Positions 1-11,600 of a DNA stretch of 64,000 nt are shown piece after piece. Below the pieces are notes generated by a model that made no database searches, was not told the origin of the DNA, and saw only the letters and a list, made by a program, of their open reading frames with translations. The position numbers and the translations under genes are program-made. Positions within the stretch are counted from its first letter, which is position 1, and each line of letters starts with the position of its first letter. Source of the DNA: Protula sp. h YS-2021 (lineage: Eukaryota; Annelida; Polychaeta; Sabellida; Serpulidae); assembly GCA_949752745.1 (NCBI GenBank), contig OX457026.1, positions 47,067,256-47,131,255 of the forward strand, in the 5' to 3' direction.

Positions 1-1440
1 TTTCCACATCATTCCACTTGCAAATAAAGTTTGCAAATGGGTACGCTTTGCTTAGAATTCTGGCTGTTTAATATTTTCTTTTTTTTTCTTTTTCCGTCCC
101 GGGGTTTCTAGAAAACTCCCCCTACGCTATTTGACGTAGGACGATAAAATGTGGCACAGAGATCGAGAGTGATGAGATTTCATGAAATTGGCAATTTGTT
201 TTATCTTGACCTTCAAGGCCAAATCGAGGTCTAAATATTTTTGATATTTTGACCTATTGCAAGAGGGCGCCATTTTGCTACGTGTAGCGAAATTCGGTGT
301 TGTTTAGTTAATGAACCCTTGGAAAACAGCTTCGTTGAGTTTCCTATTTTTTTTTCAATTTATTAGACAAACATAAAAAGTGTCAACATAAAAAGGATGA
401 AAACCGAAAAAAGTATATAAAAGGATGAAAATTTTAAAAAGTGTAAAAAAGGTATTTAAGGCTAAAAAAGGTTAAAATTGGGCTTTTTTAACAAAGGATA
501 ATCTTTAAAAAAGGATGATGTGGCAACACTGGTCTACGTACAAATCCGCTAATCTAACCTAAAGAATTTTCAGTCGAAAAGTAACCTCCATCAGCAAGCT
601 TAGAAGGTATGAACTATGTAAGGATTTTATCTATCACTGTGCTGAAAATGTTAAATTTTTTCTCATATTCCAAGATAATATTAAAAATAATTATATCCAT
701 GGCAGCAACTCGTTTATTTATTTGCTATAGCAAGCATTTCGGTAATGAATGCTTTGGTTATTCGGAAATAGTCACATTTTAATTAAACAACACTTGCACA
801 TTTTTGCTTACGACTGGCCGAATCACACCAAACATGTCATACACTTCCAAGTTTCCGCTTCCTTTAATAGCCTTTTTTACACCATAAAACAACAAAACCT
901 GTTGTATTTATTAATACAACAGAAAATAATATCCATACAAGTGGTTAAGGACCTTTGTCATTTTTATTTTGGAGAGGAGAGGAGGGAAGGCGATAATTTT
1001 CTTAAAAAACTCAAGGCCTAAAACCAGAACATAGCGCATGGATATAGGCACGCACCTGGGTTACATGATTGGCTCGGCTCACCATGAAATTTTCCAAATG
1101 CACTTTCCATGTGTAAATACAGGTAAGAATTACATCACCAGGTGTCCACAGCTGTGAGGGAAAAGGTACGGACAAACGCACAGGACTCAATATTCCGTGT
1201 GTTGTGGGCTTAATTTTAAAAACCATTTTAATGAACATACGGCGTCACGAAGAGTCAAAACTTCATTTAAACCTCCAACGTTAAACCATAACGTAACACA
1301 ACGTAACTTAAATGGACAGCGGAACTTTGTGCCTAAAAATAATCACACAACGTAGCTCTCATAAAAGCAGAAAGACAGATAGCCGGAAAGATAGACAGAC
1401 GGACAACACCCAAAACTACACTCACCCTGCGGGTCTAAAG
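1..1440. repeat. Module P, copy 1 (cut by window start)
   Basis: The stretch recurs with the same internal order at 8690-10135, 13321-14546 (5'-trimmed), 29020-30470 and, more diverged and lacking the first ~530 bp, at 20233-21150. It ends in a GACA-rich stretch followed by 'CACCCTGCGGGT'. Short open frames inside it (749-1021 plus, 1011-1238 minus) look conserved only because the DNA copies are nearly identical; the diverged copy at 20.7-21.0 kb breaks them with indels, so I do not call genes here. Confidence 0.8.
70..260 (-). repeat. Dispersed repeat core inside module P
   Basis: Read on the minus strand this has the layout 'GGCCTTGAAGGTCAAG' ... 'CGTAGGGGGAGTTTTCTAG'; the other P copies read GGAGGAG. 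The same layout appears on the plus strand at 56840-56970, outside the duplicated array, so a more widely dispersed family was captured in module P (also 8780-8950 and 29110-29290). Confidence 0.5.
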
Positions 1441-2390
1441 CCGACGCGGAATTTTTCTATCATTTCTTTCATATTTACGGGGTTATTTTTATTCGAAACG
1501 CAGAATTTTTGCGCATTTTAATGGGAACGCCTAAAGTGTGATTTGGCTTATTTTGACGTAGAATTTTGACTTTTTCCGATATTGAGTTGTCATGCTAGTG
1601 AAAAACCTGTCACCGCATGTACCTAGCTCCAATCGATCAATGTGTGAGAAGCAAGAGGCATTGCAAAGTGAAGGCGTGTTGTTTTAAGTAAAATCGATTC
1701 GAGAAGTCTGTGGCTTTCAGTGACGGTTATTAAATGAGAGCTGCGTTTCCCTTCATTCAGTGTGTTAAGGTGTCGATTCACAGCAAAGGTGTATCCGAGT
1801 GTAGGGTAAATATGTTAGGTAGCCTTGTTTTATGAAAAAACAAGACAGTTGCTTGGTGGTGCATTAGGTGTGGTGGAGTCCAGTAAATTGCTTTTTTTAT
1901 TAAACTTAAGCGGCAAGTGGCCGTATCCCCTTCTTAAAAAAGCATTTAGAGGTTACTGCCTGTTGATCAAATTTAATTACATGTTGACCTGAGGGTCATT
2001 GTAAACCCCCCTTGTTATTGTTATTTTTTAATGTAAGCTAGAGTTATTTCAGTTATTTAAATGAATTGGGTGAAGCAATGGGATGATATACAAGAGGCGT
2101 TGCCAAGTAAAATCAATTCGTGAAACCTGTGGTTTTAAGTAACGGCCGATTGGAGGCTGCGTCTATAATCAGTCAATGTATAAAGCTGTGTTCATGCAGT
2201 GCTGGGTTGACTCCATCTAAAAAAAAAAAAGAAACAATAAAATTCAAAAGTTACTGCCTTTTGTTCAAACGTAACTAGATTTCTACCGTAAGGTCAGTCG
2301 TAACTCCCCCCTCCCTCGTTATCGTTTTTTTGGGTGAGCTAGTGATTTCAGTGAACAGATAGTGAAATATACGCTGAAGTGCGGCGGTAT
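1441..2390. repeat. Diverged tandem repeat, two ~0.3-0.43-kb units
   Basis: Two units share landmarks in order: 'GAGGC.TTGC.AAGT', 'AAAATC.ATTCG', 'CTGTGG', 'AGTTACTGCCT.TTG.TCAAA', then a GGTCA/C-run segment. Unit 1 runs about 1650-2085 and unit 2 about 2088-2385. They differ strongly in sequence and by indels. No coding content is apparent. Confidence 0.55.
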
Positions 2391-2459
2391 TATTATTTTT
2401 TCTTTGGTTTCTGTGAAGTGTGGAAATGAAATGAAACGGAAACAGTAGCAGGTTCTTTT

Positions 2460-2700
2460 ACAGTAAAGTGTACGCGTGCGAGTGTACGTGTACGTGTTCG
2501 TAGTTCATTCCCCAAAGGGGGAATATATGCGATCGACCGCGTGTCGGTCGGTCTGTCGGTCTGTTGGTCGGTCTGTCGGTCTGTCATCAGGAGCTTGTTA
2601 ACACGATAATTTAAAAGGTCCTGTAAGGATTTTCATGAAACTTCGCATGTGGCTTCTATGGGAGCACACACAGATCGGTATTGTAAATGGACCAGGTCCG
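2460..2700 (-). repeat. GACA-microsatellite-containing dispersed element
   Basis: A CTGT/CGGT-rich run at 2538-2586 (GACA/GACC on the minus strand) is preceded by 'CCCCAAAGGGGGAATATATG'. The flanking layout resembles other GACA-bearing elements of this window (1365-1440, 22795-22870, 32115-32180). The minus open frame 2393-2587 is largely a translation of the microsatellite and is not a gene. Confidence 0.45.
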
Positions 2701-3285
2701 TCTAAGGAAAATGGACCAGCTGGAAAATTTCCACTATTGATGGCCGTGTTTAACTGATGGGGGGCCTGGTGGGAATATGTGGGCTTGCACACTGCTCTAG
2801 TTGACCATAGTAGGGATTTAAAAGTGAGATCAATACGAGAGTTTAAATCATTATCTATCATAATTAATAAACAGGTGCATTGAAAAGGTTTAAAGCGGAG
2901 GAATATACGCGCTCTACAAAAAACCATAACCCCTTTGTTTAAATATTTGGTCACTTGACTTTGGTCATGTAACATTTAAAGGCTAGAATGTAAACAAACA
3001 TTTGACAGGTGGATGCGGAAGCTAACTTTTCTGCACTTTTATGAACAAATAAAAGATATACAACTCACTAAAAATTGTGCCTGTTTTACAAAAGGGTTTA
3101 TGGGCATGAACTTTCTGTAACTGTTTGAATAGTAGGGACTGGTATGCAGGATTCGTGCCTCAGTGCATATGAAATTGACCCCTGTTAGTGGAACAATGAA
3201 ATGCTTCGTAGCTCTGACAGAGAGATCTACGACTATTTGCTACCTCCCAAAAGAATTAATTTCAAGCCCTGCTTAAGATATGAAA
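2701..3285. other. Unassigned AT-rich stretch
   Basis: I see no gene, RNA or recognisable element. The minus open frame ending at 2598 has no recognisable motif. Confidence 0.4.
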
Positions 3286-3289
3286 AAGC

Positions 3290-3600
3290 TACCCCTATGT
3301 TGGCATATTCTGTTTATGGTCTCCAAAAGTCGTATTTTAGGTTTATATATATGAGTGAATGTATATGATGCACATTTCCTCTCCCCATTTACCCTTTTTC
3401 ATGTATGGTCTCTCTAAGTGTTAACTTCAATGTCTTTTAAGATATACGAAAGGTCTATCTATGTTGGCATATTCTGAGTATGGTCTTCCAAAGTCGAATT
3501 TGAGGGTTATATACGAGCAAAAATAACCGATGAAAATTTGGTCCCCCTGTTTACTTATTTTCATATTAGGTCTCTCTTAGTGTTATCTTTGTATCTCTTC
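3290..3600 (+). repeat. Tandem repeat, period about 165 bp, two units
   Basis: The words 'ATGTTGGCATATTCTG', 'TATGGTCT.CCAAAGTCG', 'GGTTATATA', then 'GTCTCTCT.AGTGTTA' occur twice in the same order, starting near 3296 and 3460. A related phrase, 'GGTCTCCCTAAGTGCTATAT', occurs at 53830 and 54440. No coding content. Confidence 0.6.
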
Positions 3601-5170
3601 AACGGAAATTTTTGTCATATTCACTTTGTTTTATCACAATGGGTTCTTGAGGTCTGTTAGAAACGGAATACTGAAATTTGCCTTTCAGGGTTACGAAGCG
3701 GTGAACTTTACCTTGTTGTTTCTACTCTTTCCATGCCATTCCCTCTCTACACAAACTTAAAGATATGACATTGTCGCTTTATTGGAAATAAACCATGTCA
3801 ATGTCGCTGCGGAGAATCACTTTTTCATTCTCTTGCCTTTGCTTTGGGTGCCGTGATCTCTCAGATTGGGGCTTTCACGATGTTAACATTGTCAATAAAC
3901 ACATCAGCACATTTTTATCCAATTTGCATTTGAAACAAACGTTTTAAGTTTTAAATACTGCGACCGGGGTTCAAACTGCCTAGAACGACAAAATAAAAGA
4001 AGATCGCACACAAAATGTACCACTATTACGGAGTCTCCCTGGCCTTACGAGTCGAGTATTAATTTCTGTTTATGTTGATATTGATTGTTACGGTGCCGTT
4101 GTGACACTGAATTGATACTACACCAGTAGTCTCAAACAAAAGTTTGTGCTAGGTAGCACAACAAATATACTCCTCTCAAAAACCACTAAAACCGGAAGTT
4201 CCAAACCGAAATTGCAACCACCCTCCCCATCTCAATGAGCTCTTTCATATCATATATAAAACTTGTAAATCCAGAGCCTGGTTCCTGAGATATCCCCTGT
4301 ACTTAAAACAGTGTTGTTGAAGGTTCAGCTGGTCTACACATCCTTGGACGTCTGTAAATACATCACGTCTGTCTGTTGTTGTGGATGCATCCGATGGACT
4401 TGCCCTTGGACATTCTGTAATTATGAACAATTTTCACAGTTAGAATACAAAACTGAGACTAAAGAACTGTATTTGTGTTATTAACCCTTCCAACGCCCCA
4501 CCCCACCCTACTAGCCATACTCCTTTCCTCTCACCCCTTTCAACCTCACCTAACTATACTCTCCTAATCTATATCCTTCCCTTCCTGATATTGAAACAAA
4601 CAAGTGAAAACATTTGACCCTATTTTCACAGTAGAACAAGACAATCGTAGATTGCACATCCCCAGCCGCGTTCATCTACGACAAAGTCTTAATTGTCACA
4701 AATCGCCAAAATTACATGTTTTGAAGAACAACTACACTTTATATACTTTCCAGTTGTAGAATTTTATTGGTCTACGGTGAACAAAGATACGTTTTTTTTG
4801 CAGAAATCGAAAAAGTAGAGCCTCAATAAGGCAGCAGCCTCCGTGAAACAATAAAAGCAAAATGCGTGTAAAAGCTACAGGTAAAATTTAACGATTTTGA
4901 CAGCTTTCTTCACGTGAATTTTTTGACAGCTTTTCAAAATAACAATTTTGATTTAAATATTCATAACACACTTTGAATAATCTTTAAAACACACGCAAAC
5001 TGATTTGCATTTGATTTTTTCTTAAATAGGCATTAACTACAGACCATACGTAAATCGCAACGTGAAAAAATAGTCCCATATATTTCTGTAACAAACAAGA
5101 AATATAAATACCACTGCACAAAAATCGACTCACGGCTAAATACACATATTATAAAATATAAAGCAAAAAG
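3601..5170. other. Unassigned stretch with a pyrimidine-rich tract
   Basis: No gene recognised. Positions about 4483-4590 are strikingly G-poor and C/T-rich on the plus strand (purine-rich on the minus strand), unlike the flanking AT-rich DNA. The minus open frame 4245-4430 has no recognisable motif. Confidence 0.4.
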
Positions 5171-5171
5171 G

Positions 5172-6242
5172 TCTTATTAGATCAGATCATTTTGAAAATG
5201 AGTCTTTTTAGTTCTCTTATAGGAACAAATATTCGGTAGAACTAAAAGCCAGCGATAAAACGAGCAATTGTGTGTTTCTTTCGCTTGACACATTTTGTAA
5301 ACTAATCTCTCTCCTAACCACCGCGTAGTTTGTTTATATTAAATTTTGTTTATGGCCGACGTCCTGCGAAACAAACAAAAGGAACAAATGAAACAGTCGT
5401 TATTATAAAACAGCTGACCTCTGATGAGATTTATCTCTTAAGTATGAAAAGCTGATGGATATTTTGAAAGTAGTTCTTCTCTTTTATGAGTACTTTTGTG
5501 GCGGAATCCTTATTTGGTCTATAGAGTAAACAGGTGTTATACACAACAGACCGAACCGAGACTGGCTGTTGGACAAAAACGATCATTTAGCTGATTACGC
5601 ATTTCTTTATGCATGATTGATTTGAAAGAAACAGAAGAAATCTCTGGCTTTCAACAATGAATAATATAAAGGATGTCCTAATAAATACGATTACTTGCCT
5701 ATTGCTCATTATACGTTCCACAACATCGTGTTTGCTCTATCAACATCATGTTATCGCCCAACGGTGTGACCGGTTGGCTAAAACCGCTCTCACAGCCAAA
5801 CGTTGTGGTTGTGTAGGCCGTGGGTTTGAATCCCGCTCATCACTAGCAACCGCAACATTAGATACACTCCTAGGGATATCGATGTGCTTATATAGTTTTC
5901 TGCCTTTCTACTTGGGAATTGTCTTATTAGATCAGATCATTTTACAAAATGTATCTTTTTAGTTTTCTTATAGGAACAAATTTTCAGTAGAACTAAAAGC
6001 CAGCGATAAAACGAGCAATTTTGTGTTTCTTTCGCTTGACACATTTTGTAAACAAATCCCTCTCATTATCACTGAGTAGTTATAACAGTCATTGTTATAA
6101 AACAGCTGACTTCTGATGAGATTTATCTGTTATGTATGAAGAGATGATGAATATTTTGAAAAGTAGTTCCTCTCTTTTATGAGTACTATTTTTGGCGGAA
6201 TCCCTATCGGGTCTACAGAGTAAACAGGTCTTATACACAACA
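5172..6242 (+). repeat. Direct repeat pair (5172-5545 and 5921-6242)
   Basis: Both copies begin 'GTCTTATTAGATCAGATCAT' and share 'AGAACTAAAAGCCAGCGATA', 'CATTTTGTAAAC', 'TATAAAACAGCTGAC', 'CTCTTTTATGAGTACT' and the closing 'TTATACACAACA'. They flank a ~375-bp spacer carrying a tRNA-like sequence. The second copy has an internal deletion around 6075. Part of it is repeated in inverted orientation at 6378-6465. Confidence 0.75.
5745..5850 (+). repeat. tRNA-derived SINE or pseudo-tRNA (Ser/Leu-like head)
   Basis: The segment has a degenerate A-box-like 'TGACCGGTTGGC' and, about 60 bp on, a B-box-like 'GGTTTGAATCCC', then 'GCTCATCAC', which pairs roughly with sequence just before the A box. Spacing fits a tRNA with an enlarged variable arm. 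It lies between two direct repeats. A functional tRNA is unlikely because the A-box is degenerate. Confidence 0.5.
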
Positions 6243-6470
6243 AACCTAGCCACCAATTCTGTTTTAAGGGAAAAAAACTCTCACAGCTCATAAGCGTATT
6301 CACCATTGTTGTTCATTCTGTTTTCTTTCTCGCAGACATATTGGGAATTCGGGTATAAAAGCAGTCATAAAGAGAGGAACTACTTTTTAAAAATATCTAT
6401 CCGCTCTTTGTTTATACATAACAGATAGATCGCATCCGAGGTCAGCTGTTTTATAACAACGATTGTGTAT
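6085..6470. repeat. Inverted repeat, ~95-bp arms
   Basis: The arm 6085-6182 (TATAAAACAGCTGAC ... GTAGTTCCTCTC) recurs as its reverse complement at 6374-6465 (GAGGAACTAC ... GTCAGCTGTTTTATA). About 190 bp separate the arms. The arms differ at roughly one position in six or seven by eye. Confidence 0.7.
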
Positions 6471-6879
6471 AACGTCTTTTTACTAAACAGCCCCACTGCG
6501 GATTTCGCGGAAAGAGTACTCATAAAAGAGACGGCCCGATTGAGAGGCCGGGGACAGTTACCGTACGAAGAAATGACGGATATTCCATCCATAAATGACC
6601 TATATTATGGGCGTAAAACAGAGTTCACACCTTATTTAGAAGCTAGACAAATAAAGGCCAAAATTAGTGCAAACTGTATTAAATGTTAAAACTAGTTCCA
6701 GATACTGCACAAACATGGAACAGCTTGGCAACCAATGTCATTGGTGATACATATGGGTCGCTTTGTGCGACTTATTTCTTTTTCGGTGTACCCGAGATGC
6801 TAGCCACGTTCTGTGTACTAGACACTGACCTTTTCACAGCACTGGCAACAAACAGCACTGATTATGTACTATATTGAAC

Positions 6880-7705
6880 TGACATTCTGGGATACCACCT
6901 GGTGCTGGGATACCATCTCTAAATTCTGATTTTCACTACACGAGGCTGTTTCTGAGATATCTTTATTTTCAGCGTAGCAAACGAAGCTTTTTATTCTCGA
7001 TGTGATTATCTTTGTAACTGTTTCAGTCCTGTATTCTGTATCAGAAAAAGATACACTGACCATCTTCACAGCCTTCCGACTTTTAAGCCAGTTTCGCCTG
7101 GTACGGGATGAAAGGATCTCATCTAGTTCCTCTCGGAACCTTTTGTCAATTTTAGCTGGACTCTTGCCCCTTACTTCTTTTCCGCCGGCGAGTGGTTCAT
7201 CTATGTCAGCTCCCTCCGATTTGACTGTCTACTCTGTCGCTACAGGCCGAGAGGTAATTTCTTTCCCTTTCTCAACTTGACTGGTGGTGATTGGTTCGAC
7301 TGTCTGCTCTTCTCCTTTAGACCGACAGGTTATCTCTACCCTTTCTGGACTTGTGTGGCAGGGACTGGCTGGACTGTCTGCTCTTCTCGTTTGGACCGAG
7401 AAGTCATATTTTCCCATTTCTTAACTTCTGTTGCGGTGATTGGTACGACTATCTGCTTTTCTCCTTCTGACCGAGAGATCATATCTTCCCCTTTTTCGAC
7501 TTGTATGGCGGTGACTGGCTCGACTTCCTGCTCTTCATTTTCGGACCGAGAAGTTATCTTTTCCACTTTCTCTCTTTTCCTTATCCTTCTTCCTATAATT
7601 CTTGTCAGAAATAAGCTTTTTACCCATACTTTTCTTAGCCACACAATATCGATCAGTCATGTTTATCACTTTGGGAGTTTTGTTTTTCTACATGTCATTA
7701 TTGCT
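6880..7705 (-). pseudogene. Decayed repeat-protein coding segment, copy 1
   Basis: On the minus strand an apparently former coding region reads through about five 25-codon repeats (75-bp DNA period, 7200-7570). Their theme is EEQTVEPVTATQVEKGE followed by a TSRSKG-type stretch. A non-repeated C-terminal part follows, containing EELDEILSSRTRRN and KMVSVSFSDTEYRTE. It is N-terminally preceded by a basic stretch, SMGKKLISDKNYRKKDK. An in-frame TAG after RPVATE is shared with the copy at 24.8-25.6 kb, and the repeats change frame near 7340-7420, so the open frame is broken. I do not recognise the family. The highly charged, repetitive composition suggests a disordered or coiled region. Confidence 0.4.
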
Positions 7706-7769
7706 CCAAAACATAATAAAACAAGGCGTGTTAAAAATGAAAAGCACATAAAAATTAAACATGGTGTAA

Positions 7770-7885
7770 ATACCTCCTCATCATTGCTGAAAATCACCAC
7801 CACACCAGACTGCTCCAGGTAGTTACGTTCAGCGTGAGATTTGGAACGTCCTCCAAAAAGACTACAAACCAGGTTCAATTGTTTT
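7770..7885 (-). pseudogene. Possible exon upstream of the repeat segment
   Basis: Minus-strand reading gives LFGGRSKSHAERNYLEQSG then VVVIFSNDEE and a good 5' splice donor (GAG|GTATTTAC). A TTTGTAG acceptor-like site lies just upstream of the LFGG codons. The second copy (25710-25825) keeps the frame through a 3-base indel (GVVV versus GVV), which is compatible with coding history. Family not recognised. Confidence 0.35.
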
Positions 7886-8049
7886 CGCGACCACCATGAA
7901 AAAATTACGCTATATGGTTCTTACTGGGAACCTTTCCGTATTATATACAATTAGCAAAAAACGTTTTTAAATCTAAAACGACATGGATAAAATAGAACAG
8001 ACTGAAAAAAATAACACACCTGTTTTGGGTTCACTATCAGACGTTCCAT

Positions 8050-8165
8050 ACTCTTGTCTTGTGTACACGAGGTCGTTTCATGTTTCGGTTTGGTATGTCT
8101 TTTTCAGTTTTCTCCTGTGCCATTGAATCTCTTCCTCTGCTGAAGTGGCTGGACTTGATGTGCGG
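8050..8165 (-). pseudogene. Possible exon, module U right end
   Basis: Minus-strand reading gives a basic peptide (SSHFSRGRDSMAQEKTEKD then IPNRNMKRPR) ending in a donor-like CAG|GTGTGT near 8020. The second copy (about 25960-26110) has one extra base near its 3' end that restores a longer frame, so copy 1 carries a one-base deletion. Function unknown; the call rests on comparing the two copies. Confidence 0.3.
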
Positions 8166-8689
8166 ATTGCGGTTTGTTTACCGAAAGGCATATAAAAATC
8201 AACCAAATTCCATTTTTTGCTAGAAACATATTCACAAATGGGATATAAAAGAGACAGAATAATATGTAAAAGATCATATGTTGGCTTCTTTAATTTAACA
8301 GTGCACATGATGAGAGGAAATTAGAATTTTCATGCTTGATCTTTATCATTTCTTTATAATTTACATCAAAAAATGCAGTCGAAACGGAACTTCTGTCGGA
8401 AAAATTCAAAAGTACGCATATATTCGGTCGAAACGCAAAAACTTTTCGGCAAAAGTCTACCAGTGTTGCCACGGAGTCATCAAGAAAAAAATGATAAGAA
8501 AGGATAAATTTGGGGAAAAAGTATGAAAAAGGATAATTCATATTTTGCTGAAAATCGAAAAAAATAATATTAATCACATTGTGGTAATTTTACTTATTGA
8601 AATAATCGCTTTCACAGATAATCAAAATATTTACATACAGTACTTCTAAATTTTCCTGAATATTACCTAAAGGTCTGCCTCGCTTTTTT
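8166..8689. repeat. Module S, copy 1 (3' part)
   Basis: Starts 'AAAGGCATATAAAAATCAACC' and matches 28519-29020 closely and 19955-20232 in part. AT-rich, with purine-rich 'GATAAGAAAGGATAAA'. The opposing short open frames at 8290-8577 and 8332-8526 have no recognisable motifs. Confidence 0.7.
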
Positions 8690-11600
8690 CGAAATCATTC
8701 GACTTGCAAATAAAGTTTGCAAATGGGTACGCTTTGCTAAGAATTCTGGCTGTTTAATATTTTCTTTTTTTTTCTTTTTCCGTCCCGGGGTTTCTAGAAA
8801 ACTCCTCCTACGCTATTTGACGTAGGACGATGAAATGTGGCACAGAGATCGAGAGTGATGAGATTTCATGAAATTGGCAATTTGTTTTATCTTGACCTTC
8901 AAGGCCAAATCGAGGTCTAAATATTTTTGATATTTTGACCTTTTGCAAGAGGGCGCCACATGCTACGTGTAGCGAAATTCGGTGTTGTTTAGTTAATGAA
9001 CCCTTTGAAAACTGCTTCGTTGAGTTTCCTATTTATTTTCAATTTATTAGACAAACATAAAAAGTGTCAACATAAAAAGGATGAAAAGCGAAAAAAGTAT
9101 AAAAAAGGATGAAAATTTTAAAAAGTGTAAAAAAAAGTATTTCAGGCTAAGAAAGGTTAAAATCGGGCTTTTTTAACAAAGGATAATCCTTTTAAAAGGG
9201 ATAATGTGGCAACATTGATCTACGTACGAATCCGCTAATATAACCTAAAGAATTTTCAGTCGAAAAGTAACCTCCATCGGCAAGCTAAGAAAGTATGAAC
9301 TATATAAGGATTTTATCTATCACTGTGCTGAAAATGTTGAATTGTATTCTTTACCCATATTCCAAGATAATATTAAAAATAATTATATCCATGGCAGCAA
9401 CTCGTTTATTTACTTGCTATAGCAAGCATTTTGGTTATGAATGCTTTGGTTATTCGGAAATAGTCACATCTTAATGAAACAACACTTGCACATTTTTGCT
9501 TACGACTGGCCGAATCATACCAAACATGTTATACAGTTCCAAGCTTCCGCTTCCTTTAATAGCCTATTTTACACCATAGAACAACAAAAACTGTTGTATT
9601 TATTGATACAACAGAAAATAATATCCATACAAGTGGTTAAGGACCTTTGTCATTTTTATTTTGGAGAGGAGAGGAGGGAAGGCGATAATTTTCTTAAAAA
9701 ACTCAAGGCCTAAAAAAAAGAACATAGCGCATGGATATAGGCACGCACCTGGATTACATAATTGGCTCGGCTCACCCTGAAATTTTCCAAATGCACTTTC
9801 CATGTGTAAATACAGGTAAGAATTACATCACCAGGTGTCCACAGCTGTGAGGGAAAAGGTACGGACAAACGCACAGGACTCAATATTCCGTGTGTTGTGG
9901 GCTTAATTTTAAAAACCATTTTAATGAACATACGGCGTCATGAAGAGTCAAAACTTCATTTAAACCTCCAACGTTAAACCGTAACGTAACACAACGTAAC
10001 TTAAATGGACAGCGAAGCTTTGTACCTAAAAATAAACACACAACGTAGCTCTCATAAAAGCAGAAAGACAGATAGCCGGATAGATGGACAGACGGACAAC
10101 ACCCAAAACTACACTCACCCTGCGGGTTCTAAAACCGAGGTTGTGGGCTAATAAATAACGATTTAATCATTAATTGGTAAGCCAGTAAATATATGTTTTA
10201 GCAAGGGATTAAACTGAAGATACCTGTACCGGAGCAATGTACATATTTGAAGGACACGTAGAATCAATGTAAGACGCAACTGCGGATGTGATGATCACTT
10301 ATTTGATTGCAATTATTTGTAAATACCATTTATTTAAATGTTTTGGCACACATCTACCCTAACGTGAATCAAAGTACCGATATATGCTTACATCAGCACA
10401 GATAACAAACTGAACAAAGTAATAACTGCCTCTACGTTTACTCTTTCGGGTGAAAGGTAGATAAATATTGATAGTTCTGAACATCTAAACTTTCAGTTTT
10501 CTGTCAACTTCTGCTAAGCAATTGATTTTACTTTTTCGAATCGAAGGCAGATATTTCTGATACTTGTAAATAGGTAGATTTTGAGGTTAGAAAAATAACA
10601 TATTGATCCAGGATACTCAAACTCAGATAATAAGGGGAGGGGCAATCCCAAACAAACTGGTTACTATGCATGTCTATGACTTTCTAAAACGCAATTCCAT
10701 AAGAAAACCCTTTATATAGAAAATTCGAAGTACTGAAGGCAAATTATTCTATTTTTTAACGTAACTGGCAATCCGCGTGGTGTTTTAATATATTTGAGCC
10801 TTATTTTTATGCCCCGTTGTTACGAAACCAGAAAGTACATATTTTCTACCCTTTCAGTTTCATCTCCACTGGTTACCATACTAATAAGCCTAGATTATTT
10901 TATACAACACTATGTATACAATCTTATGTCTTTACGGCTGAACGAAAATGGTCCACGATAGGCTAAAGTTTATGAAATTAAAATCACAGTAATATATATA
11001 TTACTACGAAATCGTTGTATATAGTTTGTACATAACATTCTTCTAGAAGTTTATAAAATTCTAACAGAACCTGGCATAAGTGAAATGCCAGTTTTACGCT
11101 GAGGTTTTAGTTGTACTTAATTCCACACAGCCAAAGCGGGCAATGTGTCACTACAGCAAACATAACCATAATGACCGCATAAGCGACAACGCTAATACTC
11201 AATGCAAAAAGATTAATTTATTGCAACAATGTTTTGAGTGATTACAGTCAAACAGGCATCGTAAAAATGAAAGCAAGGCGCCACATATTAAGATTCCACA
11301 CGCCAACATTGCATCAAAACCACTTAAATAATGCTTTCTATGTATCAAAACCACTTCTCGCAAAATCTTGGAAATCTGGATTGCTTTCTTATCGAAGTTG
11401 TTATCTTTCCAATTCCCTAAAGTAACAATAAATAAAAAAATACAATCACTGCGACAAATATATTAATTAAACGCCGAAAAAAAGAATACTCTCAATTTTA
11501 TTGGAATAAAACGCAACGTTCAGTTCAGTTTTGCGTCCATTCACACATAAAAATATATTAACTAATACATCGAAAAAATGAGAGAAGCCTCGATTTTATT

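Larger units (their letters stand above)
6594..8165 (-). repeat. Module U, copy 1
   Basis: This matches 24525-26130 at an offset of about 17,935 bp with a few percent difference by eye. It contains the decayed minus-strand coding segment described below and two possible upstream exons. The left end joins unrelated DNA at 6594; the right end joins module S at about 8165. Confidence 0.8.

Noticed and set aside
749..1021. Open frame MLWLFGNSHI... repeated at 9441-9713 and 13852-14136 as a possible conserved gene
   Set aside because: The copies are near-identical DNA from recent duplication; the copies at 20.4-20.7 and 29.8-30.0 kb interrupt the frame. Conservation of protein beyond DNA is not shown.
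1011..1238. Minus open frame MFIKMVFKIKPTTHG... found four times (also 9710-9931, 14113-14340, 29941-30267)
   Set aside because: Identity follows from the repeat module. The diverged module at 20.76-20.99 kb carries frame-breaking insertions, and no domain is recognisable.
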